NCBI GenBank assembly: GCA_051453625.1
Contig: JBOZIK010000001.1
Coordinates: 178,665,227 to 178,687,297 of the forward strand
Origin: Welwitschia mirabilis
Lineage: Eukaryota > Gnetophyta > Gnetopsida > Welwitschiales
DNA length: 22,071 nucleotides
Direction: 5' to 3'
The translations under genes were made by a program, and so were the position numbers. The stretch's first letter is position 1. The number at the start of each line of letters is the position of its first letter. Positions 1-9,897 of this stretch are shown one piece after another. The notes under the pieces are model-generated. The model did no database searches and was not told where the DNA came from. It worked only from the letters and a program-made list of their open reading frames with translations.

Positions 1-535
1 TTTAGTGTTGATCTAGATACAAAATCTTGCTAGGACAAGTCTAGTTTGTTTAATGGTGTTCCTATCTAGTTTAATTAGTACTCCAAACTAAGAAGTGATT
101 TTTTTAAGAAGATCTTTACCCCAGCACTTAAGAAGAAACTCATGTATTTGGATCCAGATGGATAATCTCTTAAACAAATGTAGGTTAGCTTGCGACCTCG
201 GCATCCATTTAGCTAGTGCTAGGCCTCTTTGCCAAAGAACCATAGTTCTCTAAAAATAACTTTGTCTTTATCTTATTCATTATCAAGCTAAAAAGGACTA
301 AGCCTTCTAGCATGGTAATAACCTAAACTTTACTAACCCCTATCCATTTGGTGGCTATTCATTCCTTAATAAGAACTATTCTAGGCCTATGACCTGATGA
401 GACAATCCTTTCTATTAGATTATATTGAAATATCTTCTGTATTTCTAAGCATGCAACTCTATTTATGTCCAAAATGAGGGTTTTTCCTTCATTGGAGAAT
501 TGTGTTCTCCCCATTTTGAGGACTAAAGCCCTACT
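1..535 (-). pseudogene. Decayed DUF4283-type domain (non-LTR element ORF1 or zinc-knuckle protein), partial
   Basis: Read on the minus strand, 535 to 362 is an open block of 58 codons containing GKTLILDINRVACLEIQKIF. After a TGA at 359-361 the similarity continues with KWIGVSKV and MLEGLVLFSL. A one-base frame change follows, then a frame from an ATG at 241-243 carries LALAKWMP, LSIWIQIHEFLLKCWGKDLL and, after a TAG at 88-90, IKLDRNTIKQTRLVLARFCI. The order and spacing fit the DUF4283 domain of plant retrotransposon ORF1-like proteins: a Gly-Leu-Leu-Phe strand, a W-x-P segment, W-I-x-(I/L)-x-x-(F/L)-(P/L)-x-x-(C/Y)-W, and a late A-R-(F/V)-C-(I/V). A zinc knuckle would be expected further downstream, beyond the left edge. 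At least three stops and one frameshift show it is dead. Family membership is inferred from remembered pattern, not a search; a host zinc-knuckle gene is a less likely alternative. Confidence 0.62.
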
Positions 536-1458
536 TTAAAAGCTAATTTGAAATAACATGAAAATAAGAATAATACTATAACTAACCTTCTCAAATGTCT
601 GAAACTATGCTAAAACTATTCCTTACATGTTGTGGCTACCCTAGATTGAAACCACCTTGCTGACCTTAATACTTTCAAAACCCTAGCTCCTACTCTCGCT
701 CCAAATCTGTTGTAATCCATTCATTAACATGTTCCCTCATGATCTTCCTATTTATGTTTTCTTCTTAAGCTAGCTTATATATTTTTTGTCTTATGTCTTT
801 AGAACATTAATGTTGTTTAGCTTATTCTTTGTTTCTAAAGGGTATTTCTCCAATTCTAGAACTTTTTTCTATGTTGTCTAAAGTATCCTGAGATTCATCT
901 AATTATTTAAATGTGAAATTATCACCACTTATCATCTTTATTAATTACCTATTTTGGGTAGTTAATCCTTCATAGAAACAATTATTAATCTCTAAGCTTC
1001 AAAACCATGTTAGGAGCGTCTCCTTAATAAATTCTTAAAATTCTCAAATGGCTTGTGAAAAGATTTATTATCTTGTTCTTGAAAGTCTAAATCTTTTCCT
1101 AGCTCATCAAGTGTTGAGAGATGCTCCTAACATGGTTTATTATCTTCTTCTTTTTCATAAAGTATTGAAATGATTTATATAAAGTAAAGATGGGAAGAAG
1201 GTTGAGAAAATAAGGGAATATGGGGATATTTATTAGTATTTAAATCAAAAAAAGTAGGAACAATTGGAAGAAGCTTAGATTTCGATTAAAAATCAAATTT
1301 GACTTTTCTTGTAACTTTTGAAGACAATCTTCAAATTTTCTATTCTGAAGATGCAGTTTTGAAAGTAGAATCTAAATTAAGAGTTTTGAAAGCAGATGGA
1401 CATTTAAAGAAAAAGTTTAGCAAATAAGAGTTTTGAAGATAGAGTTCTATAGACTAGT
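536..1458. other. AT-rich non-coding stretch, nothing recognised
   Basis: No frame of convincing length or composition is seen on either strand. The part next to the DUF4283 remnant (540-760) could be its 5' flank on the minus strand, but no start, promoter or repeat could be fixed. From about 1200 the sequence becomes purine-rich on the plus strand, with several copies of the phrase GAGTTTTGAA, which suggests short degenerate repetition only. Confidence 0.4.
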
Positions 1459-1599
1459 TTAACCCATTTTTATTATAATATGAGGCCATGTCATAGTAAA
1501 AACATTTGGTTCATCTTCTAATTCTTCAATGGGAAGTGCTTCTATTGGGTCATCTCCAAGTACATTTATGAAACTTGGACTTTGATAAAAATTTTCATA
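1459..1599 (-). pseudogene. Short unidentified minus-strand coding-like fragment
   Basis: Between a TGA at 1600-1602 and a TAA at 1459-1461 the minus strand is open for 46 codons. It has a protein-like, acidic composition that includes LGDDPIEALPIEELEDEPNV followed by FTMTW. The frame also reads on upstream of the TGA for some codons (PFQPLQ). Such composition is unusual for chance translation of AT-rich DNA, so this may be a scrap of a transposon polyprotein. I do not recognise the family, and no conserved catalytic motif is present. It lies about 0.9 kb upstream, in minus-strand sense, of the DUF4283 remnant, but no continuity between the two can be shown. Confidence 0.3.
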
Positions 1600-2405
1600 T
1601 CATTGTAATGGTTGAAATGGATGTAGAATTAGATTTTACTGATCATTTTGCTAATTATGATTATTCATCTTTAGCTAATTTAAGATTGCCTTTGATAGTG
1701 CCTTCATGGTGTCATTTCTTTAAGTAAGCACATGACTCTATTGGCTATGTTTTAAATGTCTTTGAAGTATGTAATTCCTTCTCATTTTCTTTCTTGCAAG
1801 ATAGAAAATTTTCTTTATATAAGATAGCATCATATCATGATCGAAAAAAATATATTTTCATGACAAAATGGCCCAATAATACAAATAAATAGACATTTGT
1901 CCTTTATCTTTTTAATTTTTAAAATATTTTAATTTGTAAGTTCCTCATTTTCTAAAGACCTTATATATTGGTCTAGCCCAATTTGGATGAGATTTATTTT
2001 CACTTATTTATTTACTTTTCTATCATTTTTAAGAAAAGAGAGAGAATATAAGTAGAAATTTTTATATGTTTTAAAAAAGAATATAGATTTTTGTGAAATA
2101 GAAATGTCATATGATAGTTTCTTTATATATTCTACATTTTTTTTAACAAAAGTATTTTAAGATTTTTGTTTTCCTTTTTTTTGGGGTTTATTTTTGTTGC
2201 TCATATTTTTTTAAAAAATTTTGTAAACTAATTTTTGTTTCAGGTTGGTTTTAAATATACTTTTTAAAAATATTTTTCTTTTAAATTAATTTTTATTATG
2301 TTTAAAAACTCAAAACTCATAAATAAATGGATTGATTTCTTTTTAATGTAATGTTTGTAAAATTTTCGCCACCATGCTAATGATGAATTCGCAAAGCTTA
2401 CATTT
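1600..2405. other. AT-rich, T-tract-rich non-coding stretch
   Basis: This stretch is dominated by short A and T runs, especially 2040-2350. No gene, RNA gene or clear repeat boundary was seen. Confidence 0.4.
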
Positions 2406-2556
2406 CAGCAATGTGTAATCTTATGGAATGAAAAACTCTTACCTTTGAAATGATTGATCTAAATAAGTAAATTTAATTAAACGTCTTCTATAAGTGGGCC
2501 TTTCCCTTTTTCAAAGGTAAGAGCTTTTCAAAAAACCATATAAGATTACATTTCAG
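2406..2556. repeat. Imperfect inverted repeat (foldback)
   Basis: The left arm at about 2406-2450 is largely the reverse complement of the right arm at about 2509-2556. Both arms contain TAATCTTAT and CTCTTACCTTTGAAA when read in the same sense, so the transcript or single strand could fold into a stem of about 40 bp with a few bulges and a loop of about 58 nt. Foldbacks of this size in plants are most often remnants of miniature inverted-repeat elements; a small-RNA precursor is a second possibility. No flanking target duplication could be identified. Confidence 0.55.
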
Positions 2557-2585
2557 GAAAATTTTCTATAACTGGGCCTTTCCCT
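2486..2585 (+). repeat. 22-bp direct repeat inside and beside the foldback
   Basis: The 22 bases at 2486-2507 and 2564-2585 differ at only one position (TTCTATAAGTGGGC versus TTCTATAACTGGGC, each followed by CTTTCCCT). The first copy lies in the foldback loop and the second just outside the right arm, 78 bp downstream. Confidence 0.7.
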
Positions 2586-2762
2586 GAATTATGAAATGCT
2601 TGTGTAGTTGCTCTGTTTTGTATTTATTTGTTTTTATTTTTAAGTTCACCTTTTTTTCTCTTTTGTTTAAAAAAAAAAAGGTTTTCTTGGGTTGAAAACG
2701 GAAATAGGATACAAATTGAATCGAATTTGTGATGAAAAATCAAATGTTATTACAAATAAATT

Positions 2763-2870
2763 ATGAAGTTCCTATGCCTGCGTGGACCGATTCCGTTGAA
2801 AATACTTAGGGAAGATGATGCAGGAGCATCCACAAAGAGTCGCAAGAGACGACAAAGTGTTGAGCCATAG
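2763..2870 (+). CDS. Short open frame of 35 codons, possible exon fragment
   Basis: The frame runs from ATG at 2763 to TAG at 2868-2870 and includes LRGPIPLKILREDDAG and a basic KSRKRRQ stretch. Its composition is less AT-rich than the neighbouring DNA and it uses codons rare elsewhere in the window (CGG, GCG and CGC types occur in the area). No domain is recognised. It may be a terminal exon fragment or part of a transposon. The initiation context is unremarkable, and nothing upstream looks like an associated coding exon. Treat it as an unproven candidate. Confidence 0.2.
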   Translation: MKFLCLRGPIPLKILREDDAGASTKSRKRRQSVEP

Positions 2871-2881
2871 GAGATGGCTAG

Positions 2882-2990
2882 TGTTGGTGAATAATCCCAC
2901 ATGGGTTGGGGGAAAAATGAAAGTAATAAATATAAGCGGGAGTGCCCACTAAATTGCCTTGGCATTTTGGGTTGGATGGGGTACTGACTG
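2882..2990 (+). promoter_or_regulatory. LTR/promoter-like segment with TCCCACAT motif and TATA-like box
   Basis: TGTTGG at 2882 is followed by AATCCCACATGGGTTGG and then by TAAATATAAG at 2927-2936. The phrase TGTTGG...TCCCACAT(C/T)GG with a TATA box some 30 bp later is, from general knowledge, typical of the 5' end of several plant Copia-type LTRs and of related promoter sequences. I could not find a matching LTR end or a second copy, so this may be a solo or truncated LTR. Confidence 0.4.
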
Positions 2991-3547
2991 CATCAAAAGA
3001 AACATTTGCTATCACTCTTTGTGTTTCTGCATGGATCAAAGTCACTGGAAATGCTCAAAGAAGAAACTTTTGCTACACTATAAATAAACATTAAAGTACA
3101 GAAGGAATGCTGAACCATAATCATTTCAGAATTCTTATGGTCTTGGTCTCGCGAAAAGAGTGACAGTCCAAGATCATCGAATTCATTTTCTATAACTTCA
3201 TAAAATAAATTTAATCGATTGCATTTCTTTTTGAAAGTGGTGGACAGAATGAAAGCAGACAAAAAGAATGATACAACTGAGAAAAGAGAGTAAGTGATGT
3301 GGTCCACAGAAGAAGTTTAATAAATTTATTTTGCTGTCTTGATCACTATAAAATGTCGTTAGTAATTTCCTCATTGTGTTGTGCATTTTTCCACTGTGTG
3401 CATTGATTTTAGAAATGTTTCTTCCATCGCTATATTAAACTCTAACAGTAGACAAAAGGCGTTAGTGTGGGTTGCTGAGGGAAGAAGTTTTATTACAAGA
3501 AACTGAACGTTTTGACATCGCAGAATTATTCAAAAGTAATCAATTAA
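2991..3547. other. Mixed-composition stretch, no gene assigned
   Basis: The segment looks somewhat less AT-rich than its surroundings and contains TATAAATAAAC near 3079. A 104-codon frame exists on the minus strand (2993-3307), but it has no recognisable domain and reads like chance. It could be the body of the LTR-like sequence that starts at 2882, or old host DNA. Confidence 0.3.
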
Positions 3548-3611
3548 TTCATAAAAGAAGAACAAACGCAGTTTGAAAATAGTGAATTATGGCATAAATG
3601 TCACTTGTGAT

Positions 3612-3624
3612 TATATATATATAT
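3612..3624. repeat. (TA)n tract in unit A
   Basis: This short TA tract sits exactly where unit B has its long microsatellite block. It looks like the edge of a deletion in A or an expansion in B. Confidence 0.7.
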
Positions 3625-3889
3625 TCCCTTTTTGGGTCTTTTATTTTTTTAATTTTTAACTTTTTTTGGCAATTTTCATTTTATTTTTCTTTTTTTGGGT
3701 TTTTAAATATATTGTAATTATAACTATGGGAATCTAAGCATTACCTTATTATGGTCCTAAATTACAGTAGCCTAAATTTTTTATTTCTTTCTAATCTATG
3801 AATTTTATGATTGTGATATTAACATAGCCTCTAAGAGCTAAGCATTAGAAATATCAATGAATTCTAAGTTATGAGGCTCAAATTTATCA

Positions 3890-5235
3890 ACTTAAATCTA
3901 AAAGAGGGGAATTAAAGGGCTTTGTTTACTATTTGTTCTTTAGTTGTAGAATATTTTTCTTGTGATCACATGATAGTAACTGTTATTCCTTTTTCTAATA
4001 CAATTTTGATAGATGAATTATAGAATTTTATTTTTTGGTGTGCTAAAAGATATCCATGATTACCTTAGTGATACATTTAATGATGACAGATTTTCAATGA
4101 CATGAAATTTAGTTTTGGTTTTTATGTCTTCAAGTTATACACATCTAAGAAAATACTCCCAATTGACAGTTTCTCCTTGTCATTCAAACTATGGATTAAA
4201 GGGGTATTACTTGTATTAATTTGATCTTGTTTTTCAATCATTCTCAAGCAATCATGAGTGATTATATAACTCAGCACCCTAATCTATAAACTATCTTCTG
4301 ACTTTCTATGGGCCTATTTGGCTTGTAACATATGATGGATCTTTTGTAAATTTCACTCATTTTAAAGACTAGTACAAATTTTTTTCTGATGCTATGGCTA
4401 TATGGGGCTTAATTTGAGTCATCTTGGTTATCATTTTTTGAAATGCCTATCTATAATTACTCAAACTAGTTAATAATAACTTGAAATGTTATTTTGCATA
4501 TTAAACATGATTTATTTTGGTTTGATCTTAAATTTGTTAAACCATTTGCAATTATTTTTATTTGTTATATGAAATTATATCTTGTTCTCTTGGGAAGTTT
4601 TCTCTTATTATCATCATAATGGTGTGAGATTGTCCATTAACTTGGACACTAGCACTTAGGGTATTTGGTTATGAAGATAACGCTTCCTAGTTTGGTTAAG
4701 AATTTTTGAATATTTTTAGAGTTTTATTTGCAGCGATCATTGTTGAGTTTAATTTTATGTCTTTTTAATGTTTAAGAATGTCTTGAACTATATGCTTAAG
4801 ATTCTAACAATCTTCTCTATCATGACCTTTAACTTGTGATACATATAATGTTCCTTTTCATTATACTATTTATGCTTTGGAGAATTAGGATCGTACTATT
4901 TAGAGTCAAGTAATTCAATTATCCCCTTGGTTAAAATAAAGTAAAGACTTGGGATAATGATACATTAATTTTTATATATATTCTTCTAGGTTTTCTTAGA
5001 TAAGCAAGCATTTTAAGTAATATAAGTTTTTTCCTTAATAACTAAATGTGGTAATTGATTTGAATTATCTTGAGTTTGATGATTTGGAATTTCGACTAGA
5101 GAAATTATCTCAAAATTCTTATTAGTAGATTTTTGTTTTTTATGGTTGTTTAACTTGTTTTCAAGTTTTAAGATATCTTTTTTTCCTTACAATTTTAATT
5201 TGTTTAGTAAGTTCAAGTTCTTGATTAAATGTATC
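3890..5235 (-). pseudogene. Ty3/gypsy gag-protease remnant, copy A
   Basis: On the minus strand this copy shows, in order, a decayed gag with YHKLK and a GHDREDC half-knuckle (near 4830), then a protease-like segment reading DPSYVTSQIGP, KVRR, FID, stop, GAELYNHS (near 4260-4350), then KLSIGSIFLDV. The D-x-G-A core is the retropepsin active site, and the following G-(S/T)-I-x-L-x-V strand fits the plant gypsy protease. The stop sits between D and G-A of the active site. The first cysteine of the knuckle is lost, while the last part is better kept than in copy B. Many stops and shifts make it non-functional. Assignment to a Tat/Ogre-like branch rests on the C-x2-H-x4-H-x4-C type of knuckle and is tentative. 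Confidence 0.6.
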
Positions 5236-5433
5236 AAAGTTTTACATTTCTTCTTCATAATATAAAGAAGAAGAAATGCAGTTTGAAAATAGTGAATTAT
5301 GGCATAAATGCCACTTGTGATTAAAGCCAGTTTTGAAATGCATGTCATCTATGTAAACAACTTGATAACATTCTACGCCGAGTTTACTTTAAGGTTGTTA
5401 ACATAAGCATCAAAATGTATGAAACACGATATC

Positions 5434-5478
5434 TTTTTTTTTTTTTTTTTGTGTGTGTATATATATATATATATATAT
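5434..5478. repeat. Compound microsatellite T(n)-(GT)n-(TA)n
   Basis: A T run of about 17 bases (5434-5450), four GT units and about ten TA units follow one another directly. Confidence 0.9.
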
Positions 5479-5527
5479 TTTTTGGGTCTTTTATTTTTTT
5501 AATTTTTAAATTTTTTTTTTTAATTTT

Positions 5528-5597
5528 NNNNNNNNNNNNNNNNNNNNNNNNNNNNNNNNNNNNNNNNNNNNNNNNNNNNNNNNNNNNNNNNNNNNNN
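5528..5597. other. Assembly gap, 70 N
   Basis: A run of 70 undetermined bases lies inside unit B, flanked by the two copies of the 200-bp sub-repeat. Confidence 0.99.
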
Positions 5598-5636
5598 TTA
5601 ACATGAGCATCAAAATGTATGAAACACGATATCTTT

Positions 5637-5664
5637 TGTGTGTGTTGTGTGTGTGTGTATGTGT

Positions 5665-5708
<44 letters not shown>
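5637..5708. repeat. (TG)n microsatellite
   Basis: About 72 bases of TG/GT repeat with two TATG interruptions lie between the gap and the body of unit B. Confidence 0.95.
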
Positions 5709-5710
<2 letters not shown>

Positions 5711-5984
5711 CTTTTTTCGGGTCTTTTATTTTTTTAATTTTTAACTTTTTTGGGTAATTTTCGTTTTATTTTTCCTTTTTTAGGTTTTTAAATATATTGC
5801 AATTATAACTATGGGAATCTAAGAATTACCTTATTATGGTCCTAAATTACGGTAGTCTAATTTTTTTAATTCTTTCTAATCTATGAATTTTATGACTGTG
5901 ATGTTAACATAGCCTCTAAGAGCTAAGCATTAGAAAAATATCAATGAATTCTAAGTTATGAGGCTCAAATTTATCAACTTAAAT

Positions 5985-7338
5985 CTAGAAGAGGTGAATT
6001 AAAGGGCTCTTGTTTTCTATTTGTTCTTTAATTGTAGAATATTTTTCTTGTGATCGCATGATAGTAACTATTATTCCTCTTTCTAACACAATTTTAATAG
6101 ATGAATTATAGAATTTTATTTTTTGGTGTGCTAAAAGATATCCATGATTACTTAGTAATACATTTAATGATGATGGATTTTCAATGACATGAAATTCAGT
6201 TTTAGTTTTTATGTCTTTGACTTACACATCTAAGAAAATAGTCCCAATTGATAATTTCTCCTTGTCATTCAAACTATGAATTAAAGGGGTATTACTTGTA
6301 TTAATTTGATCTTGTTTTTCAATCATTCTCAAGCAATCATGAGTGATTATATTCAACTCAGCACCCTAATCTATAAATTATCTTTTGACTTTCTATGGCC
6401 CTATTTGGCTTATAACATATGATGGATTTTTGGTAAATTTCACTCATTTTAAAGACTAGTACAAATTTTTTTCTGATGCTATGGCTATATGGGGCTTAGT
6501 TTGAGTCATCTTGTTATCATTTTTTGAAATGCCTATCTATAATTACTCGATCTTGTTAATAATAACTTGAAATGTTATTTTGCATATTAAACATGATTTA
6601 TTTTGATTTGATCTCAAATCTGTTGAACCATTTGCAATTATTTTTATTTGTTATATTAAATTATATCTTGTTCCATTGGGAAATTTTCTCTTGTTATCAT
6701 CAAAATGATGTGAGATTGTTCATTAACTTGGATACTAGCATCTAGGGTATTTGGTTATGAAGATAACACTTCCTAGTTTGGTTAAGAATTTTTTAATATT
6801 TTTAGAGTTTCATTTGCAGTGATCATTATTGAGTTTAATTTTATGTCTTTTTAATGTTTAGGAATGTCTTGAACTATATGCCTAAGATTCTAACAATCTT
6901 ATATATCATGACCTTTAACTTGTGATACTTACAACGTTCCTTTTCATTGTACCATTTACGCTTTAAAGAATCAGGATCATACTATTTAGAGTTAAGTAAT
7001 TCAATTATCCCCTTGGTTAAAATAAAGTAAAGACTTGGGATAAAGATACATTAATTTTTATACATATTCTTCTAGGTTTTCTTGGATAAGTAAGCATTTT
7101 CAGTAATATAAGTTTTGCCCTTAATTTCTAAATGTGTTAATTGATTTGAGTTATCTTGAGTTTGATGCTTTAGCATTTCTACTAGAGAAATTATCTCAAA
7201 ATTTTTGTTAGTAGATTTTTGTTTTTTATGGTTGTTTGACTTGTTTTCAAGTTTTAAGATATCTTTTTTTACCTTACAATTTTAATTTATTTAGTAAGTT
7301 CAACTAGTTAATTAAATGTTTCAAAGTTTTACATTTCT
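5985..7338 (-). pseudogene. Ty3/gypsy gag-protease remnant, copy B
   Basis: This is the better-preserved copy. On the minus strand the gag end reads WYNEKERCKYHKLK and then, after a one-base shift, GHD (near 6893-6950). This is a C-x2-H-x4-H-x4-C style zinc knuckle as in plant gypsy gag. Further on comes the protease: NPSYVISQIGP, FID, a TAG at 6366-6368, GAELNIITHDCLRMI, KLSIGTIFLDV, a TAA at 6222-6224, and VKDIKTKTEFHVIE followed by SSLNVLL. The last part matches the usual F-x-V-I-x-x-x-S-x-N-x-L-L strand before the LGRPW motif, which is itself lost. Open blocks of 47 codons (6225-6365) and 78 codons (5988-6221) have only one stop between them. Reverse transcriptase, expected further left, is not found. 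The copy is dead by stops and shifts. Confidence 0.68.
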
Positions 7339-7600
7339 AAATTATGAAAAACAAATGAAATACATGATTTTACAAAGAGACCTGCCATTTCTTTATCTAA
7401 AATAGTGTATTCTAGTTAAAGGTATGTAATCTTTCATCTTTTAGTGTAGTTTATGATGCTTTCATCAAATCCTTCATGTAAATTGGTTGAATTTTCTAAA
7501 TATATGTAGTGGCTCATATTAATCACATATTATTTAACAAGCACCTCAAATAAAGCTTTTAAATTTTGGATCAATCTCAAGGACAAACAACCATACCATT
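7339..7600 (-). other. Possible leader or gag remnant between unit B and the minus-strand LTR
   Basis: On the minus strand a few gag-like words appear (DKEMAGLFVKSCISFVFHN near 7335-7395). That phrase resembles the helix-rich part of gypsy gag, but the frame is broken. The segment could belong to the same element as unit B or to the leader of the minus-strand LTR element at 7601. Confidence 0.3.
7587..7598 (-). other. Degenerate primer-binding-site-like sequence
   Basis: Directly after the proposed minus-strand LTR end (GGTGTCACA) the sequence reads AA-TGGTAT-GGTTGT. The first six bases match the TGGTATCAGAGC site for initiator tRNA(Met) and the rest do not. The position, two bases after a CA end, is as expected, so it is reported with caution. 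Confidence 0.35.
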
Positions 7601-9592
7601 TGTGACACCTTAATCTTTTTTTTCCTAAACTAATTAAGTGCCATTTATTACTTCTATAATATTATCAACTACTATACACAAAGAAATCTAACATCCAATT
7701 CTAGATCTTTCTATTAGCATTTTTATACTTTGAAAAAATAGACCATATTATTATTATATATTTACTTATGAGAATTTCGATGTTATTTTGGTTTATAAAC
7801 AATAGTGATGTCATAAGTTTGTTTTTTATGTTTCTTCCTATTTTTCATCACATAGAGAGAGATCTTAAATATGGTTGAGGAGATGTAAAATTATTATAAA
7901 ACATACATAGATAAGTCTAAGAATAGTACCTAATTAATATAAGAGGAGGTTGAAATTCCCTTTAATAACATTCTAATCTAATATCTCATCACCCTTCAGA
8001 TATTAATTAGTTCTACTTTGAGTTTTCAACTATACAAATATGGTTAGACTTAACTTCATAGGCTTATACTTTACTTTAATATACCCCCAATACAGGTGAC
8101 AGTTGATGTATAGGGTGGATGCATGCTTACAAGTGACCCTTCTTCCTTGAAATATCTCCAGATATTGAAACATGATCCATTGATGGTAAGGGCTTAAAAT
8201 ATTAAATCAGAGTAAGGTTATATATGTGTAGGATAGAAGAGTGATAACCAAACTAACTTTTGGAATGGTTGTATATATAAAATTTTGAAATGCAACCCAC
8301 CTTAGTGATGAAATCTAAGTATGGGATAATCATTATTAAAATTATCTTGATTTAGTCCCATTTGATGAATACACCACATAAATAAATGCATACACCTCTA
8401 TCTAATGTCGATATTTAATGGATTATTTACCTAGTCATAATAATTTTAATCATCATTGGGTTTATTTTACAAAACTATCTAAGGTCATATTTTAACATTA
8501 AAAACTATTAAATTTTCCAAAACTATAGTTCTACCACACTATATTAAAATGGATATAACTTTTAAAATACTTTAATTTTTTAAGTAACTTAATATGTTTT
8601 AAAAATATTATGTAATTATCTACAATCTAGGATGCTTAGGATTTTAAATAGCTTAATTGTTATTACATAAATTAAAATTAATCACTTACTATTTTTTGAA
8701 TTTATTCCCTAATCTATTTTCACAAATAGTTTTCTTAAAAATTAATACACATTATAAAAATTATTGTTTTTAAATTTTTATAGACATAGAATAATTCTAG
8801 ACTTAAAAAATTCACTTATTTATACCTAGTATTTAATGAACTATAGTGTTCTTAATCCATGCCTCTATTTTGGAAAATTTAGCTTTTGCTATGTAAATAT
8901 ACCAAAGATTATACAACTAAACAACTAGATATAAAATAATTAGAATCAATAAAATAATAAATATACTAGTTAAACTAAAAAGTTATAATATATATAAGCT
9001 AACTATTACTAATGCAAATAGATGTGGAAAAAAATCAATGCATAAAAATGTTTACAATGAGCCATAGGATTACCATGAAGGAGTACTAGCTAAAAAGAGA
9101 TTTTGAGGATCAAACTTTTATTTCTAATAAGATTGATATGATGAATGATTGATGAAAAATATAATATTAAATATGTATATTAATACAAAACAAATATGGA
9201 TATCTAAATTTTTATAGTGAATCCCTTGTATACTTGGTCATAATCATCCATTGGTAATTTCCATCGTCAAGCATAAGAGATTTCTTATTTTTTCTTAGCA
9301 TCATGGTGAGATCCAATGGAAGGAAATAATTTTTATAACATAATTCTATGATAACTACAAACAATGGCCTAATGCAATATTTCATCACTCTACTAGAATC
9401 TTAAAATAGATCATATAGACAACATGAGTAAAAGAGCTTACTTGAAAAGATTAGTAATTTCTAGATAAATGAACACTGCTAAAGTTCTAAGCTTAAGAAT
9501 CCTTAACTTCAAGATTCTAAGCTTCAAGCTCTATAATCAAGATAATAAAAAGAAATAGAGATGAGAAAAGAAAATGAACATGCCTAAAAAAT

Positions 9593-9604
9593 NNNNNNNN
9601 NNNN
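9593..9604. other. Assembly gap, 12 N
   Basis: Twelve undetermined bases lie within the minus-strand LTR. Confidence 0.99.
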
Positions 9605-9630
9605 CTTTTTTGCAAGAGAGAAAGGGATTT

Positions 9631-9640
9631 CTATTTGTAG
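9631..9640 (-). promoter_or_regulatory. TATA-like box inside the minus-strand LTR
   Basis: The minus strand reads CTACAAATAG followed by AAATCCCTTTCTCTCTTGC. The layout of a TATA-like box and a pyrimidine-rich start region resembles plant LTR promoters such as the clearer boxes at 11840 and 19760. The third base differs from consensus. Confidence 0.35.
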
Positions 9641-9897
9641 ATAAATAAAAGGGTCATAGTGCCAGATCATAGGATCACATGATTTATCATTGATAGGTGT
9701 GATGGATGATAAGTGACATTGTAGTATGAAAATAGACATCATATTTATGACTTATCTACATAATTAGGATGAGTAATTTACTCGATTTAATTAGCAAGGT
9801 TGATTACATGCATTATTTTCTTATTCTAACTCCTTCTTAATCGTTCATAGGCTCATAAGCATGCTTAATTTAATTTAAGATATGCATTAAAATAATA

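Larger units (their letters stand above)
5398..5760. repeat. Sub-duplication with exact 200-bp offset around the gap
   Basis: TTAACATAAGCATCAAAATG and the following GTATGAAACACGATATC at 5398 recur at 5598 with one base change. Each copy continues through a microsatellite into GGGTCTTTTATTTTTTTAAT. The two copies are separated by the N run, so the second may be real or may be the same locus assembled twice. Confidence 0.75.
3548..7338. repeat. Head-to-tail duplication (unit A 3548-5252, unit B 5253-7338)
   Basis: Unit B repeats unit A in the same orientation. The start of A (TTCATAA...CAGTTTGAAAATAG at 3548-3585) reappears at 5253-5295. The bodies then align with an offset of about 2085 (for example 3716 to 5801) through to TCAAAGTTTTACATTTC at 5233 and 7321, after which they diverge. 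In a 61-bp sample I counted four differences, about 93% identity. The offset grows from about 1710 to 2085 because B contains roughly 375 extra bases (microsatellites, a sub-repeat and a gap) where A has only a short TA tract. Both units carry decayed gypsy-type coding sequence on the minus strand. Confidence 0.85.

Noticed and set aside
2993-3307. 104-codon open frame on the minus strand
   Set aside because: It has no recognisable domain, is rich in Ser and Phe as expected from translating AT-rich DNA, and overlaps another chance frame. I do not count it as a gene.
5434-5708. Alternating purine-pyrimidine tracts as a functional Z-DNA or origin element
   Set aside because: These are ordinary TA and TG microsatellites next to a gap; nothing in the sequence supports a function.
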